From: an uncultured Bacilli bacterium
Lineage (GTDB): Bacteria > Bacillota_I > Bacilli_A > RF39 > UBA660
Assembly (NCBI GenBank): GCA_947625005.1
Contig: CANQNA010000005.1
Location: forward strand, 1-25,424
Length of the DNA stretch: 25,424 nucleotides
Direction: 5' to 3'
Part shown: positions 8,246 through 16,144 of the stretch, piece by piece
Layout: each line of letters starts with the position of its first letter
Numbering within the stretch: the first letter of the stretch is position 1
Translations under genes and position numbers: made by a program
The notes under the pieces: model-generated
Told to the model about the DNA's origin: nothing
The model's input: only the letters and a program-made list of their open reading frames with translations
Database searches by the model: none

Positions 8246-8695
8246 ATGAGAAAGATAAATTTGTTTATCTGTGTAATTCTCACACTTATGCCGTTGTGCT
8301 TCGGCACAACACCAACATATGCGTCAGATTTAAATCCAGATACACTATTATTAGCAAAACTTATAAATGCGGAAGCAGGAGAAGGCTGTTCAATAGAGCA
8401 TAACCAACTCGTTGGCTGTGTTGTAATGAACAGAGTAAAAGATTCTCGATTCCCAAATACAATTAGTGAAGTTATTTATCAAAAAAATCAATATTCCTCT
8501 GTTTAGGGTAAGAAATTTAGTGCATATCCTTCTCAAATAGCTATAGATGCTGCAACCGCAGTACTAAATAATGAAGTAAGTTGTCCATCAAATGTTATTT
8601 TTCAATCTACTTGTAAACAAGGTAATGGTACTTATAAAGTATGTGAAATGAGTACCCCTTGGTATCATTCTACAACTTACTTTTGTTACGGTTAA
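8246..8695 (+). CDS. SleB/CwlJ-type cell wall hydrolase with signal peptide (one in-frame TAG)
   Basis: This is a 149-residue protein if the TAG at 8504-8506 (codon 87) is read as sense. A lipobox-free signal peptide fits residues 1-26 (basic MRK, hydrophobic core, TYAS). The mature part begins with LLAKLINAEAGEG, the Hydrolase_2 (SleB) motif with Glu43 as probable catalytic acid, then CVVMNRVKDSRFPNTISEVIYQKNQYSSV up to the TAG. After it the same frame continues GKKFSAYPSQIAIDAATAVL and ends with TAA, matching the length and C-terminal part of the family. The TAG therefore does not mark the end of the domain. The protein would cleave the glycan of peptidoglycan. Export by signal peptide distinguishes it from the amidase at 11825. 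Confidence 0.88.
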
Positions 8696-8710
8696 TATAT
8701 TTATAATAAG

Positions 8711-8745
8711 AAAGTTACTATTTATTAGTAACTTTTTTCTTTTTA
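8711..8745 (+). terminator. Rho-independent terminator after the SleB-like gene
   Basis: AAAGTTACTA (8711-8720) / TAGTAACTTT (8726-8735), a 10-bp perfect stem with a five-base loop, then TTTCTTTTT. It lies 16 bases after the TAA at 8693-8695, which supports reading the gene through the TAG. Confidence 0.9.
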
Positions 8746-8755
8746 TAAAAAAATT

Positions 8756-8764
8756 TGTTATAAT
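8756..8764 (+). promoter_or_regulatory. Extended-10 promoter for the zinc protein/kinase/phosphoesterase unit
   Basis: TG-T-TATAAT with TATAAT at 8759-8764, preceded by AAAAAAATTT. No good -35 box, since the terminator T-tract occupies that position. Confidence 0.6.
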
Positions 8765-8794
8765 AAAGTATAAAGAAATAAAGGAGGAATAAAA

Positions 8795-9178
8795 ATGGCA
8801 AGAAACAAAAGACGCACAATAAATTTTACATTAAGTGATTTTTATTGTACAGAATGTGGACAAAAAGGTATAAATATTGCAAGGAAAAATGGACAGCAAA
8901 GAGAGCCGGGACATCTTAAAAAATTATATTGTATTCATTGTAAAAAAGAAACTAATCATGTAGAAGTTAGACCTTATGGTGAATATAATTATGAAGATTT
9001 TGAATTAGAGTATAAACTTGGCAGGTTTGTAGATGGAAAAAGAATAAGTTTAAATGAATTAGCTACTTGTAAAAAAGAATGTCCTTATAATCAAAATGGT
9101 AAATGTTGGAATGCAAATCATTCAATTAATTGTATTTATAGAAATAAGAAAGAAGGAATAGATAATGACGAAAAATAA
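8795..9178 (+). CDS. Cys-rich zinc-binding phage protein, function unknown
   Basis: This is a 127-residue protein with an AAGGAGGA ribosome site. The N-terminal half has two Cys pairs, CTECG (residues 18-22) and CIHCKK, which form a zinc ribbon. The C-terminal part has another Cys set, C-x3-C-x7-C-x8-C (CKKECPYNQNGKCW...C). Basic N-terminus (MARNKRR) suggests nucleic acid contact. The last codons overlap the kinase start by 14 bases, so the two are translated together. I do not know a named family. Confidence 0.7.
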   Translation: MARNKRRTINFTLSDFYCTECGQKGINIARKNGQQREPGHLKKLYCIHCKKETNHVEVRPYGEYNYEDFELEYKLGRFVDGKRISLNELATCKKECPYNQNGKCWNANHSINCIYRNKKEGIDNDEK

Positions 9179-9662
9179 GCCTATATTATTTTTACTTGTG
9201 GGGATACCAGCTTCAGGGAAATCAACTTATGCAAGAAAAATAACTAAAATAACTCCTAATTCAATATGGGTATCAAGAGATAATATTCGTAATTCTCTCT
9301 TAACTGACAAAGATAAATTTTTTGATAAAGAAACGCAAGTATTTAATAATTATATAAATCAAATAAATAATTTATTAAATAAAGGTTATACTGTTTTTGC
9401 GGACGCTACTCATGTGAATAAAGCATCTCGGTTAAAAGTTCTTACTAGAATAAACACACCTTGTACTAAAGTAGCTATTGTATTTGATAGGCAGCTTCAA
9501 TTATGTTTAAGTAGGAATGCAAAAAGAGAGGGAACCGCCAGAGTTCCAGATGTTGCGATTCATAATATGGCAAATAAATTTACTATTCCTACTAAAAGCG
9601 AAGGATTTTTTAAGATATTTATGTTAAATGAAGATGGAAGTTTAACAGAAGTGGAGGAATAA
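9165..9662 (+). CDS. P-loop polynucleotide kinase (kinase domain only)
   Basis: This is a 165-residue protein. The Walker A motif is GIPASGKST at 13-21, followed by WVSRDNIRNSLL, the SRDxIR motif of the T4 Pnkp-type 5'-kinase domain, and the lid region SRNAKREGTARVP. The length equals the kinase half of T4 Pnkp (301 residues), so the C-terminal 3'-phosphatase is absent. The protein would phosphorylate 5'-OH ends of RNA or DNA. A metallophosphoesterase follows 4 bases later and may provide phosphate removal. Together with the RNA ligase at 6743 it makes a plausible RNA-repair set. Confidence 0.85.
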   Translation: MTKNKPILFLLVGIPASGKSTYARKITKITPNSIWVSRDNIRNSLLTDKDKFFDKETQVFNNYINQINNLLNKGYTVFADATHVNKASRLKVLTRINTPCTKVAIVFDRQLQLCLSRNAKREGTARVPDVAIHNMANKFTIPTKSEGFFKIFMLNEDGSLTEVEE

Positions 9663-9666
9663 AATA

Positions 9667-10221
9667 ATGCAAGAACAAATAAATACAAACAATATCTTTT
9701 TTTGTAGTGACCATCACTTTTGTCATAATAGAAAATTCATTTATCAAGAAAGAGGATATTCTTCTATTGAAGAAATGAATGAAGATATAATCAGTAAACA
9801 TAATTCTATTGTTAATCCTAATGATGTTGTTTATTTTTTAGGCGATATTGGTTTAGGGGTAAATATAGATAAAATTATTGAATATATTAAAAGATTAAAT
9901 GGACAAAAATATTTAATTATAGGCAATCATGACACTGATAATAAAATTAAACAATTTGTAAAAGCTAAAATTTTTAATGATATAGTTTTTGGATATAGAG
10001 TAAAAATAAAAAAGAAAATAGGGACTTTAACACATTATCCCATGATAACGAGTAATTTTCAAGAAGATATAAAAGTGTGGAGTATTCATGGGCATACTCA
10101 TTCAAAAGAAAAATTTTCTTCTCAATATCCTTGGTGCTATAATGTTTGTTTAGATGCTCATAATATGTATCCTGTATCAATAGAAGAATTGTTTGAAGAT
10201 ATAAAGGAAGCTAAAATATAA
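9667..10221 (+). CDS. Calcineurin-like metallophosphoesterase
   Basis: This is a 184-residue protein with the ordered metallophosphoesterase motifs: D15-x-H17 (FFCSDHHF), GDIG near residue 60, GNHD, a lone His in THYPM, and GHTH near the C-terminus. All two-metal ligands appear present. The size fits the small phage and bacterial phosphoesterases related to YfcE-type enzymes. It is co-translated with the kinase (GGAGG in the last kinase codons), suggesting a shared nucleic-acid or nucleotide substrate. The actual substrate cannot be read from sequence. Confidence 0.87.
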   Translation: MQEQINTNNIFFCSDHHFCHNRKFIYQERGYSSIEEMNEDIISKHNSIVNPNDVVYFLGDIGLGVNIDKIIEYIKRLNGQKYLIIGNHDTDNKIKQFVKAKIFNDIVFGYRVKIKKKIGTLTHYPMITSNFQEDIKVWSIHGHTHSKEKFSSQYPWCYNVCLDAHNMYPVSIEELFEDIKEAKI

Positions 10222-10250
10222 GGGTGTAGTTAATACACCCTTTACTTTTT
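10220..10250 (+). terminator. Rho-independent terminator after the metallophosphoesterase
   Basis: AAGGGTGTA (10220-10228) / TACACCCTT (10234-10242), 9 bp, then TACTTTTT. The stem starts within the TAA stop of the phosphoesterase. Confidence 0.88.
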
Positions 10251-10269
10251 AAAAAAATTATGATATAAT
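10241..10269 (+). promoter_or_regulatory. Promoter for the membrane protein/PhoH/amidase unit
   Basis: TG-A-TATAAT with TATAAT at 10264-10269. A possible -35 TTTACT lies at 10241-10246 with a 17-base spacer. Confidence 0.6.
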
Positions 10270-10339
10270 AAGAAAAAATAATATCAATTTTATTTAATTA
10301 TAATAATATAATTTTTAAATAAATAAAAGGAGATATATT

Positions 10340-10600
10340 ATGAAAAATTTTATTTTTGGGTGTATATTTATAGGTTTTATTATACCAATAATGCACGGTT
10401 TAGTTACTGTTATAGAACAAATTTTTCAATATCTTTATAATATTTTTTATTTGAAAACCGCCATACAAGAGCAGTCTTTAAAAGAAACTCTTGAAGAAGC
10501 AGAAAAAGTAGAACCTCCTATTAATACTTCTCAAATAGGTTTTCAAATAGATAGTACAAGAGAGGAAGAATATGTTGAAGAAGATGAAGAAGATAAGTAA
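10340..10600 (+). CDS. Small membrane protein with acidic tail
   Basis: This is an 86-residue protein with AAAGGAG upstream. Residues 4-26 form a hydrophobic segment (FIFGCIFIGFIIPIMHGLVTVI), with a second amphipathic aromatic stretch (IFQYLYNIFY). The C-terminus is strongly acidic (EEEYVEEDEEDK). The last 29 bases overlap the PhoH start. No family is recognised. A holin role is possible given the amidase in the same unit, but an acidic tail is not typical of holins. Confidence 0.6.
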   Translation: MKNFIFGCIFIGFIIPIMHGLVTVIEQIFQYLYNIFYLKTAIQEQSLKETLEEAEKVEPPINTSQIGFQIDSTREEEYVEEDEEDK

Positions 10601-11801
10601 TAAGTATTTTTATGATACTTGCGCCTTGCTAGATTGCATAGATAGTGCTTTTGAACAAAAATTTGCTATTAGTTCTATTACTATTGATGAATTAGAACAT
10701 ATAAAAACTTCAGCAAATAAATCTCCAGAAATAAAAGAAAAAGCAAGGAGATTAATTAAAAAGATTGTAGAAAATCAAGATATTTGTGATATTGTAATAA
10801 TGAACAAAAAGAATGATTATGTATGTAATGATATAGCTATTATCTATGATGCAATTCAATATTCTGAACCATTCACTTTTGTAACAAATGATTATGGTTG
10901 TTATATAAGAGCAAAAGAAAAGGGCTTATCAACAATTTACGGTAAATATGATACACCAAAAGAAGATAAATACTGCGGTTTTAAGGAAGTTTATCTTAAT
11001 GACGAAGAATTATCTAATTTTTATCAAACAATGTTAAATAATAATGATTTTAATTTGTTAGATAATGAATATCTTATTATAAAAGATAAAAATAATAAAA
11101 TTATTGATAAATATAAATATAAAGATAATAATTTTAATAAAATTATATATCCTACTTTTGCTTCTAATATGTTTGGTAATATAAAACCAAAAGATATATA
11201 CCAAGAAATAGCGATGGATAGTTTAATAAATAATCAAATGACTTTGTTAAGAGGACCTGCGGGAACAGGTAAATCTTTATTAGCTCTAGGTTATTTATTT
11301 TCTAAATTAGATAAACATGAAATAGACAAAATTATTATCTTTTGTAACACGGTAGCTACCTTGGGAAGTGCTAAACTAGGTTTTTATCCGGGTAGCAGAG
11401 ATGAGAAACTTTTAGACGCCCAAATCGGAAACTTCCTATCTAGTAAAATAGGTTCTGATATAGAAGTCCGCAGACTGATAGAAACTGAAAAATTATTATT
11501 GTTACCTATGTCTGATATTAGAGGGTTTGACACCTCTGGAATGAATGCAGGTATTTATATAACAGAAGCCCAAAATTTAAGTGTAGAATTAATGCGGTTA
11601 GCGCTACAAAGAATAGGTGAAGATTGCATTTGTATTCTTGATGGTGATGATAAAGCCCAAGTTGATTTAAATTTATATGAAGGCAATAGTAATGGGTTAA
11701 AAAGAGTTTCTGAAGTTTATAGAGGTAAAGAATTTTATGGTGAAGTTACTTTACAAGAGATAAGACGTAGTAATATAGCAAAAATAGCACAATTAATGTA
11801 A
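10572..11801 (+). CDS. phoH: PhoH-family ATPase with N-terminal PIN domain (PhoH2-like)
   Basis: This is a 409-residue protein. The PIN nuclease domain covers about residues 10-130, with acidic residues D15 (YDTCALLD), E40 (DELEH), D87 and D107 (TNDYG). The PhoH ATPase follows, with Walker A GPAGTGKS at 228-235 and an IYITEAQNL Walker B-like segment. The linked PIN-PhoH architecture matches PhoH2 proteins, for which RNA helicase and ribonuclease activity is reported. PhoH is common in large phages, but its role there is unsettled. The start could also be the ATG four codons downstream (10584). A GAGGAAG lies just before 10572. It overlaps the upstream membrane gene. Confidence 0.88.
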   Translation: MLKKMKKISNKYFYDTCALLDCIDSAFEQKFAISSITIDELEHIKTSANKSPEIKEKARRLIKKIVENQDICDIVIMNKKNDYVCNDIAIIYDAIQYSEPFTFVTNDYGCYIRAKEKGLSTIYGKYDTPKEDKYCGFKEVYLNDEELSNFYQTMLNNNDFNLLDNEYLIIKDKNNKIIDKYKYKDNNFNKIIYPTFASNMFGNIKPKDIYQEIAMDSLINNQMTLLRGPAGTGKSLLALGYLFSKLDKHEIDKIIIFCNTVATLGSAKLGFYPGSRDEKLLDAQIGNFLSSKIGSDIEVRRLIETEKLLLLPMSDIRGFDTSGMNAGIYITEAQNLSVELMRLALQRIGEDCICILDGDDKAQVDLNLYEGNSNGLKRVSEVYRGKEFYGEVTLQEIRRSNIAKIAQLM

Positions 11802-11824
11802 AAATATAAGGGGTGAAATATATT

Positions 11825-12643
11825 ATGCAATTAATTAAAAATTATGTTTCAACAAATAAAACAACTTATTCTCCCAATAGAAAAATAGAATGGATTGTAT
11901 TACATTATACAGCAGGAACTAAATCTACTAAAGGAAGTGCTGCGTCTACAGCAAATTATTTTAAAACAAGTACAGCAGAGGCTTCCGCAGACTACATTGT
12001 AGATGATGAAACCGCTGTACAATATAATGCAGATATAAAAAATAGATACACTTGGGCGGTTGGAGGTAGTAAATACACCACAAAATCTACTTCTCTTGCT
12101 GCACAATATTATGGTAAATGTACTAATAAAAATTCTATAAATATAGAAATGTGTAGTAACAAATCTAAAAAGAATACTTTGTATGCAACAGATACAGATT
12201 GGTATTTTACAGATGCTACTTTTAATAATGCGGTTGAACTTGTTAAATTGCTTATGGCAGAATATAATATAGATAAAAACCATGTTATTATGCACCATCA
12301 AGTAACCGGAAAAGTTTGTCCTAATCCTTGGTGCGTAAATGAGGATAGACTAATTATATACAAAAATTTTATAAACAAATTGTCAACCCCTAAAGTTGCT
12401 ACTCCAACACCAGCAACCGCAGCTAATATACCAACAACAGTAAATGAAACTTTTAAAGTAAAAGTAACCGCTGATGGATTAAATATTCGTAAAGGTCCAA
12501 GCACATCATATGCTATAACAGGAACTATAAGAGATAAAGGTGTTTATACTATTGTTGCAACTCAAAATGGATGGGGATTACTAAAATCATATGCTAATAA
12601 TAAAAGTGGATGGATAAGTTTAGCATATACTAAACGAGTATAA
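11825..12643 (+). CDS. Endolysin: N-acetylmuramoyl-L-alanine amidase with SH3 domain
   Basis: This is a 272-residue protein. The Amidase_2 domain (about residues 20-165) has the zinc ligands in LHYTAG and in HHQVTGKVCPNPW, where the Cys replaces the last ligand as in T7 lysozyme. A Thr/Pro/Ala linker (TPKVATPTPATAA) leads to a C-terminal bacterial SH3 domain with GLNIRKGPSTSYAITGTI and a GWISLAY end, which would bind the wall. There is no signal peptide, so release needs a holin. I chose ATG 11825 over the GTG at 11813 because that GTG lies in the AAGGGG ribosome site. Confidence 0.92.
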   Translation: MQLIKNYVSTNKTTYSPNRKIEWIVLHYTAGTKSTKGSAASTANYFKTSTAEASADYIVDDETAVQYNADIKNRYTWAVGGSKYTTKSTSLAAQYYGKCTNKNSINIEMCSNKSKKNTLYATDTDWYFTDATFNNAVELVKLLMAEYNIDKNHVIMHHQVTGKVCPNPWCVNEDRLIIYKNFINKLSTPKVATPTPATAANIPTTVNETFKVKVTADGLNIRKGPSTSYAITGTIRDKGVYTIVATQNGWGLLKSYANNKSGWISLAYTKRV

Positions 12644-12696
12644 AAATTATAAAATATTAATTATATAATTTTACTCAACTAAAACATAATATTATT

Positions 12697-12730
12697 AAAG
12701 CAAAGATTTAATTGTCTTTGCTTTTTTAAT
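12697..12730 (+). terminator. Rho-independent terminator after the endolysin
   Basis: AAAGCAAAGA (12697-12706) / TCTTTGCTTT (12715-12724), a perfect 10-bp stem with an 8-base loop and a following TTT-rich tract. Confidence 0.88.
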
Positions 12731-12746
12731 TTTTTTATGATATAAT
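12718..12746 (+). promoter_or_regulatory. Promoter for the 127-residue gene
   Basis: TG-A-TATAAT with TATAAT at 12741-12746. TTGCTT (12718-12723) is at the -35 distance but is shared with the terminator stem. Confidence 0.6.
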
Positions 12747-12780
12747 AAAATATATATAAAAGAAAGGAAGTTATAAAAGT

Positions 12781-13164
12781 ATGGAGCTATTTCATGGTAG
12801 TCATAAAAAATTAAAAATACTAAAACCTTCTAAAGGTGATTATTTATATGCTTCTCCAAGCTTTAACTATGCCATATGTTTTGCTGGTAAAAAATGGAAA
12901 AATAATGATGAAATAAGTTTACAAATAAATAATAACAGAATATATCTTATAGAATTAAAAGAAAACGCCTTTAAAGATATATATAATACTAAAGGTTATA
13001 TTTATGTTATAAATCATCCTTATTTTAAATATTTTAAAGATAATGAATATACAGTTAATGAATATATAAAACCTTGTAAAAGAATTAAAATAAATAATGT
13101 TTATGAATTTTTGAAGAAGAGTGAGATTGTTTTATGTCATTATTCAAGCATTTCTTTATTTTGA
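12781..13164 (+). CDS. Putative ADP-ribosyltransferase-fold protein
   Basis: This is a 127-residue protein with its own promoter and an AAAGGAAG site. The N-terminus LFHGSHKKLKILKPS followed by DYLYASPSFNYAICFAG resembles the opening of ADP-ribosyltransferase and KptA-like folds, in which an H-G-(T/S) motif binds NAD and a (Y/F)A(S/T) strand follows. A clear catalytic Glu motif is not evident (the ELKENAF segment is a candidate). It could modify a host protein or act on RNA ends, but this rests on a short resemblance. It ends in TGA, one of the genes showing that TGA remains a stop here. Confidence 0.55.
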   Translation: MELFHGSHKKLKILKPSKGDYLYASPSFNYAICFAGKKWKNNDEISLQINNNRIYLIELKENAFKDIYNTKGYIYVINHPYFKYFKDNEYTVNEYIKPCKRIKINNVYEFLKKSEIVLCHYSSISLF

Positions 13165-13257
13165 ATCTATTATAGCAAAAATTTTTGAGAATTTCAAACG
13201 GGATTATAAACTAGCGTAAAGTAATCAAAATTTAATAGGCTAGTTAAGGAGAATAAT

Positions 13258-13286
13258 TTGAAAATTGAAAAAATTTATGATATAAT
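13258..13286 (+). promoter_or_regulatory. Strong sigma-A-like promoter of the topoisomerase/ligase operon
   Basis: TTGAAA (13258-13263), a 17-base spacer, TG (13278-13279) and TATAAT (13281-13286). It is the closest match to the shared phage consensus and drives the longest operon in the window. The preceding stretch, 13165-13257, has no gene. It holds only a loose inverted repeat, ACTAGC/GCTAGT, around 13211-13245. Confidence 0.8.
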
Positions 13287-13321
13287 GAAGAGGAAGAAAA
13301 GAAGAGAAAAGGAGTTAAATT

Positions 13322-14662
13322 ATGTCATTAAATAATTATAATGCTGACACAATTAAAACCTTAGATTTTTTTGAACACATAAGGAAATATCCGGGAATGT
13401 ATATTGGTTCAAAAGATATTAGAGGTTTACATCATTGTGTCCAAGAGATATTATCTAACAGCATTGATGAATATTTAAATGGTGCTGGAGATATTATTGA
13501 AGTAATAGTTAAAAAAGATGGCGGAATTTATATAAAAGATAATGGTAGAGGCATTCCACATGGAAAGCATGAAAGTGGATGTAGTTTACTTCAAGCTTGT
13601 TTTGGAATAGCTAATACTGGTGGTAAATTTAATAATATAACAGGTGAATCTGGATATAATACATCTGGAGGAGAGCATGGAACTGGATGTAAGGCAGTTA
13701 ATGCGCTTTCTAAAAAAATGATAGTAACAACCGCCCGTGATAATATAAAAGAAATTGTTGAATTTTCAAAAGGGCAGTTTATTAGTTATAAGCAAGAGAA
13801 AACAAGTGAAAGAGGAGTTTCAGTTTTATTTTATCCAGATGATGAGATTTTTGAAACTGTTACTTTTGATAATGATAGAATTGAATTAATGTTGCAAGAA
13901 TCCGCATTTTTAAGTAGAGGATTAGCTTTTTATTATATAAATGAAATAAAAAATATTGAAAAAACATTTTATTCTGAAAATGGATTATATGATTATATAA
14001 AATATTTAAATAAAGATAAAAAGTTCTTATTTGAACCTATTTATTTTACTGCGGAGGAAGGAACCTTTCAAGTAGAAGTTGCTATTGCTTATAATGAAGG
14101 ATATAATAATATAGTAAAGTTATATACTAATAATATTCCTCAAGAAAAAGGAACTCATTTGACAGGGTTTAAAACTGCATGGACAAGTACTTTAAATACA
14201 ATAGCAAAAGAAGAAAAATGGATAAAAGATAATGAAATTAATCTTACGGGTAGTGATTTTGAGGAAGGACAAATGTTAGTCCTTAATTTTAAGATGATTG
14301 ACCCTGTGTTTAAAGGACAAAATAAAGAAGAATTAAGCTCGTCAGAAGGAAGAATTTATGTACAGAGATTAACTACACAAGCTCTGCGGAAAATAGCAGA
14401 AAAAAATAAAAAAGTTTTTAAAATTGTATTTGATAAAGCATTAAAAGCTAAAAAGGCTAGAGAAGCCGCAAAGAAAGCTAGAGAAGCAGTTAGGGATAAT
14501 AAGAAAAATCAAAAAGTATTAAAATTTGATAGTAAGTTAGCAGATTGTTATTCTAAAGATAGATTAAAATGCGAAATCTTTATAACAGAAGGAGATTCTG
14601 CTTCTGGAAATCTTAAATCTGCAAGAAATAATGAATTTCAAGCTGTTATGCCTGTGCGAGGT
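13322..14662 (+). CDS. Type II DNA topoisomerase subunit B (GyrB/ParE-like), exon 1 of 4
   Basis: Exon 1 encodes residues 1-447 of a 638-residue protein (exons 13322-14662, 15130-15299, 16145-16359, 16628-16818; 1917 bases). It contains the GHKL ATPase: KYPGMYIGS, EILSNSIDE with the Mg-binding Asn, DNGRGIP, and the ATP-lid SGGEHGTGCKAVNALS. The transducer domain follows, then the start of TOPRIM (ITEGDSASGN, catalytic Glu) and the FQAVMPVRG motif. The exon ends after GGT. Reading on into the intron gives a false tail of nine residues (RRKILKIFE). The 638-residue spliced length is normal for ParE. It partners with subunit A at 17043 to relax or decatenate phage DNA. Confidence 0.93.
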
Positions 14663-15129
14663 AGACGTAAAATATTAAAAATATTTGAATAATACTTGCC
14701 TCTACATCTCTAACCACTAATCAGTGGGGTCATATTAATGTGGCTAACGGGGAAACCTGACCGTTACACATGAATGTCAAAACATGTTTAGGCGAAGGTA
14801 ATCCCGTGTGAATTGTTAATCTAAAATTATAAACGTGGACAAAAGTATATAAATGTCCAAGTAAAAGAAATAAGAAACTCTTATCAAAAAGGGATTATAA
14901 GCTATAGAGAATTAGGTGAAAAATATGGTGTATCTGAAAATACTATAACTAGAATAATAAAGAGAGAAACTTATAAAAATGTAGATTAACTCATGTATCG
15001 ACTATCCCGGGTTAGACTGGGAGTACTGGTGCTATTGATACGCACTGGGAAATGGGATGCTCAATGAAGAGTTTGACAAACTCTGAGAGTAAAAGATAGT
15101 CAGTCCTTATAGAAATATAAGACAAGATG
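14663..15129 (+). mobile_element. Group I intron 1 (467 nt) in topoisomerase B
   Basis: The 5' exon end GAGGT pairs with an internal guide GCCTC at 14698-14702, leaving the required U-G at the splice site. The last base is G. Core elements: P4-P6 region about 14712-14757 (CTAATCAGTGGGG ... GGCTAACGGGG), P7 strands GACTAT (15000-15005) and ATAGTC (15096-15101), and a final hairpin CTTATA-GAAA-TATAAG (15106-15121) with a GNRA loop. Splicing restores VRG-KILNTQRA, as in GyrB LRGKILNVEKA. Its core is close in sequence to the other three introns. It carries only a remnant of a homing-endonuclease DNA-binding domain. Confidence 0.92.
14824..14989 (+). pseudogene. Remnant of homing-endonuclease HTH domain in intron 1
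   Basis: One frame reads VQVKEIRNSYQKG followed by SYRELGEKYGVSENTITRII and a KNVD end, the C-terminal helix-turn-helix found in phage HNH and GIY-YIG homing endonucleases. There is no start codon, no nuclease domain and no ribosome site in front of it; the frame opens after a TAA. It is best read as what is left after loss of a homing endonuclease. Confidence 0.65.
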
Positions 15130-15299
15130 AAGATTCTTAATACGCAAAGAGCAACTTTAGAAAAAATCCAAAAAAATGCAGAAATTATGACAATGATAAA
15201 AGCTTTTGGTTTAACTATTGATCCAAAGACAATGACAGTTACTTATGAGCCAGAAGACTTGCGTTATGGCAAAATTATAATCATGAGTGATGCAGACGT
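15130..15299 (+). CDS. Topoisomerase subunit B, exon 2 of 4
   Basis: 170 bases in phase after intron 1, encoding KILNTQRATLEKIQKNAE and on to KIIIMSDADV, the second part of TOPRIM. It ends within the codon just before the last Asp of the catalytic D-x-D-x-D (DADVDG), with GT as the first two bases of a Val codon. Intron 2 therefore splits the metal-binding motif, and without splicing the enzyme has no active TOPRIM. Confidence 0.92.
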
Positions 15300-16144
15300 C
15301 AACTTATCGGCGTATGAAAGACTTTTCGCTTAATCAAGCGGGTGCATCTTATTAAGATGTGCTAACGGGGAAGCCTAAACTCAATAGAGCATGGTAATCA
15401 CCGTGGGAAACATTTATTCTTTTACTTCCCTCACGAGGGAGGTGTTTTGTACTTGTTTTGTGTTTATAAAATAATAAATAAGATAAATAAAAAAGCTTAT
15501 ATAGGAATAACAAAAAGAGATCCTAAAATAAGGATGCAAGAACATTTCTCTAATAAGAATGAACTTTTAGGCAAGGCTAAAGAAAAATATGGCAGAGAAA
15601 ATTTTATATTAGAAATATTAGAAAATAATATTTCAGAAAATCAAATAGATGACAAAGAAAGATATTATATTAAACTATATGATACTTTAGCTCCGAAAGG
15701 TTATAATCTTTCTCAAGGAGGAATATCTAATAAAACCATTTCTCTAGAGGGAAAGAAAAAGTTAAAAGAATGTAACCTTGGTATAAAGAATCCTAAATGC
15801 CATAAATACATTTTAATGATGGATGAAAAGAATGAAAAAATTATCCAAAAATTTGGAAGTATTAGAGAAGCAGCAAGATTTTTAGGAAATGAAGAAAGAT
15901 ATAGAAATCTTATTTTCTTATCGTTTAAAAGGAAAAAATAAAATTTTTAAAGGTTATTTTTGGAAGTATGAAGAATAAATGAACCTGTATCGACTATTCC
16001 CTAAGCCTTCTGGGCAGGGAAGTAGGGTTGCTATTGATACGCAGCTGTGTTTTAGGTAACGAAGCACATGAAAACCGAAACGGGCTCCTCTCTAATTAGA
16101 GAGTAAAAGATAGTCAGTGCTTATGGAAACATAAGAATAACATG
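15300..16144 (+). mobile_element. Group I intron 2 (845 nt) with GIY-YIG endonuclease gene
   Basis: The 5' exon end ACGT pairs with GCGT just downstream (15310-15313) as a short P1 with U-G at the site. The last base is G, and splicing gives DADV-DGAHIKNLFY. Core elements: CTTAATCAAGCGGG ... GTGCTAACGGGG about 15332-15372, P7 strands GACTAT (15992-15997) and ATAGTC (16110-16115), and terminal hairpin CTTATG-GAAA-CATAAG (16120-16135). The endonuclease gene is inserted between the P4-P6 region and P7. Confidence 0.92.
15453..15941 (+). CDS. GIY-YIG homing endonuclease of intron 2, C-terminus frameshifted
   Basis: The GIY-YIG nuclease domain begins at once: VYKIINKINKKAYIGITK, with the GIY equivalent VYK and the YIG motif YIG, then R (DPKIRMQEH) and the catalytic Glu in DKERYYIK. 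A NUMOD1-like DNA-binding segment (FGSIREAARFLG) follows. The frame ends in TAA at 15939-15941 with a meaningless tail. The +1 frame continues LKGKNKIFKGYFWKYEE to a TAA at 15976-15978, the expected end of a NUMOD1 module. I infer a one-base indel near 15905-15925. I chose the TTG at 15453, ten bases after GGGAGG. A TTG at 15447 is too close. Confidence 0.85.
   Translation: MFCVYKIINKINKKAYIGITKRDPKIRMQEHFSNKNELLGKAKEKYGRENFILEILENNISENQIDDKERYYIKLYDTLAPKGYNLSQGGISNKTISLEGKKKLKECNLGIKNPKCHKYILMMDEKNEKIIQKFGSIREAARFLGNEERYRNLIFLSFKRKK

Noticed and set aside
8246..8506. An 86-residue truncated lysin
   Set aside because: The SleB domain continues in frame after TAG to a TAA at 8693-8695, followed by a terminator.
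11813..11824. GTG start for the amidase
   Set aside because: It overlaps the AAGGGG ribosome site. ATG at 11825 has normal spacing.
13165..13257. A terminator or tRNA in the gap before the topoisomerase promoter
   Set aside because: Only a loose ACTAGC/GCTAGT pair with a long loop and no T-tract. No tRNA cloverleaf was seen.
13322..14692. A 456-residue truncated topoisomerase B
   Set aside because: The last nine residues are read from intron 1. Splicing gives a normal 638-residue protein.
15127..15333. A 68-residue separate gene
   Set aside because: Its middle is exon 2 of topoisomerase B (TOPRIM). The ends are intron sequence.
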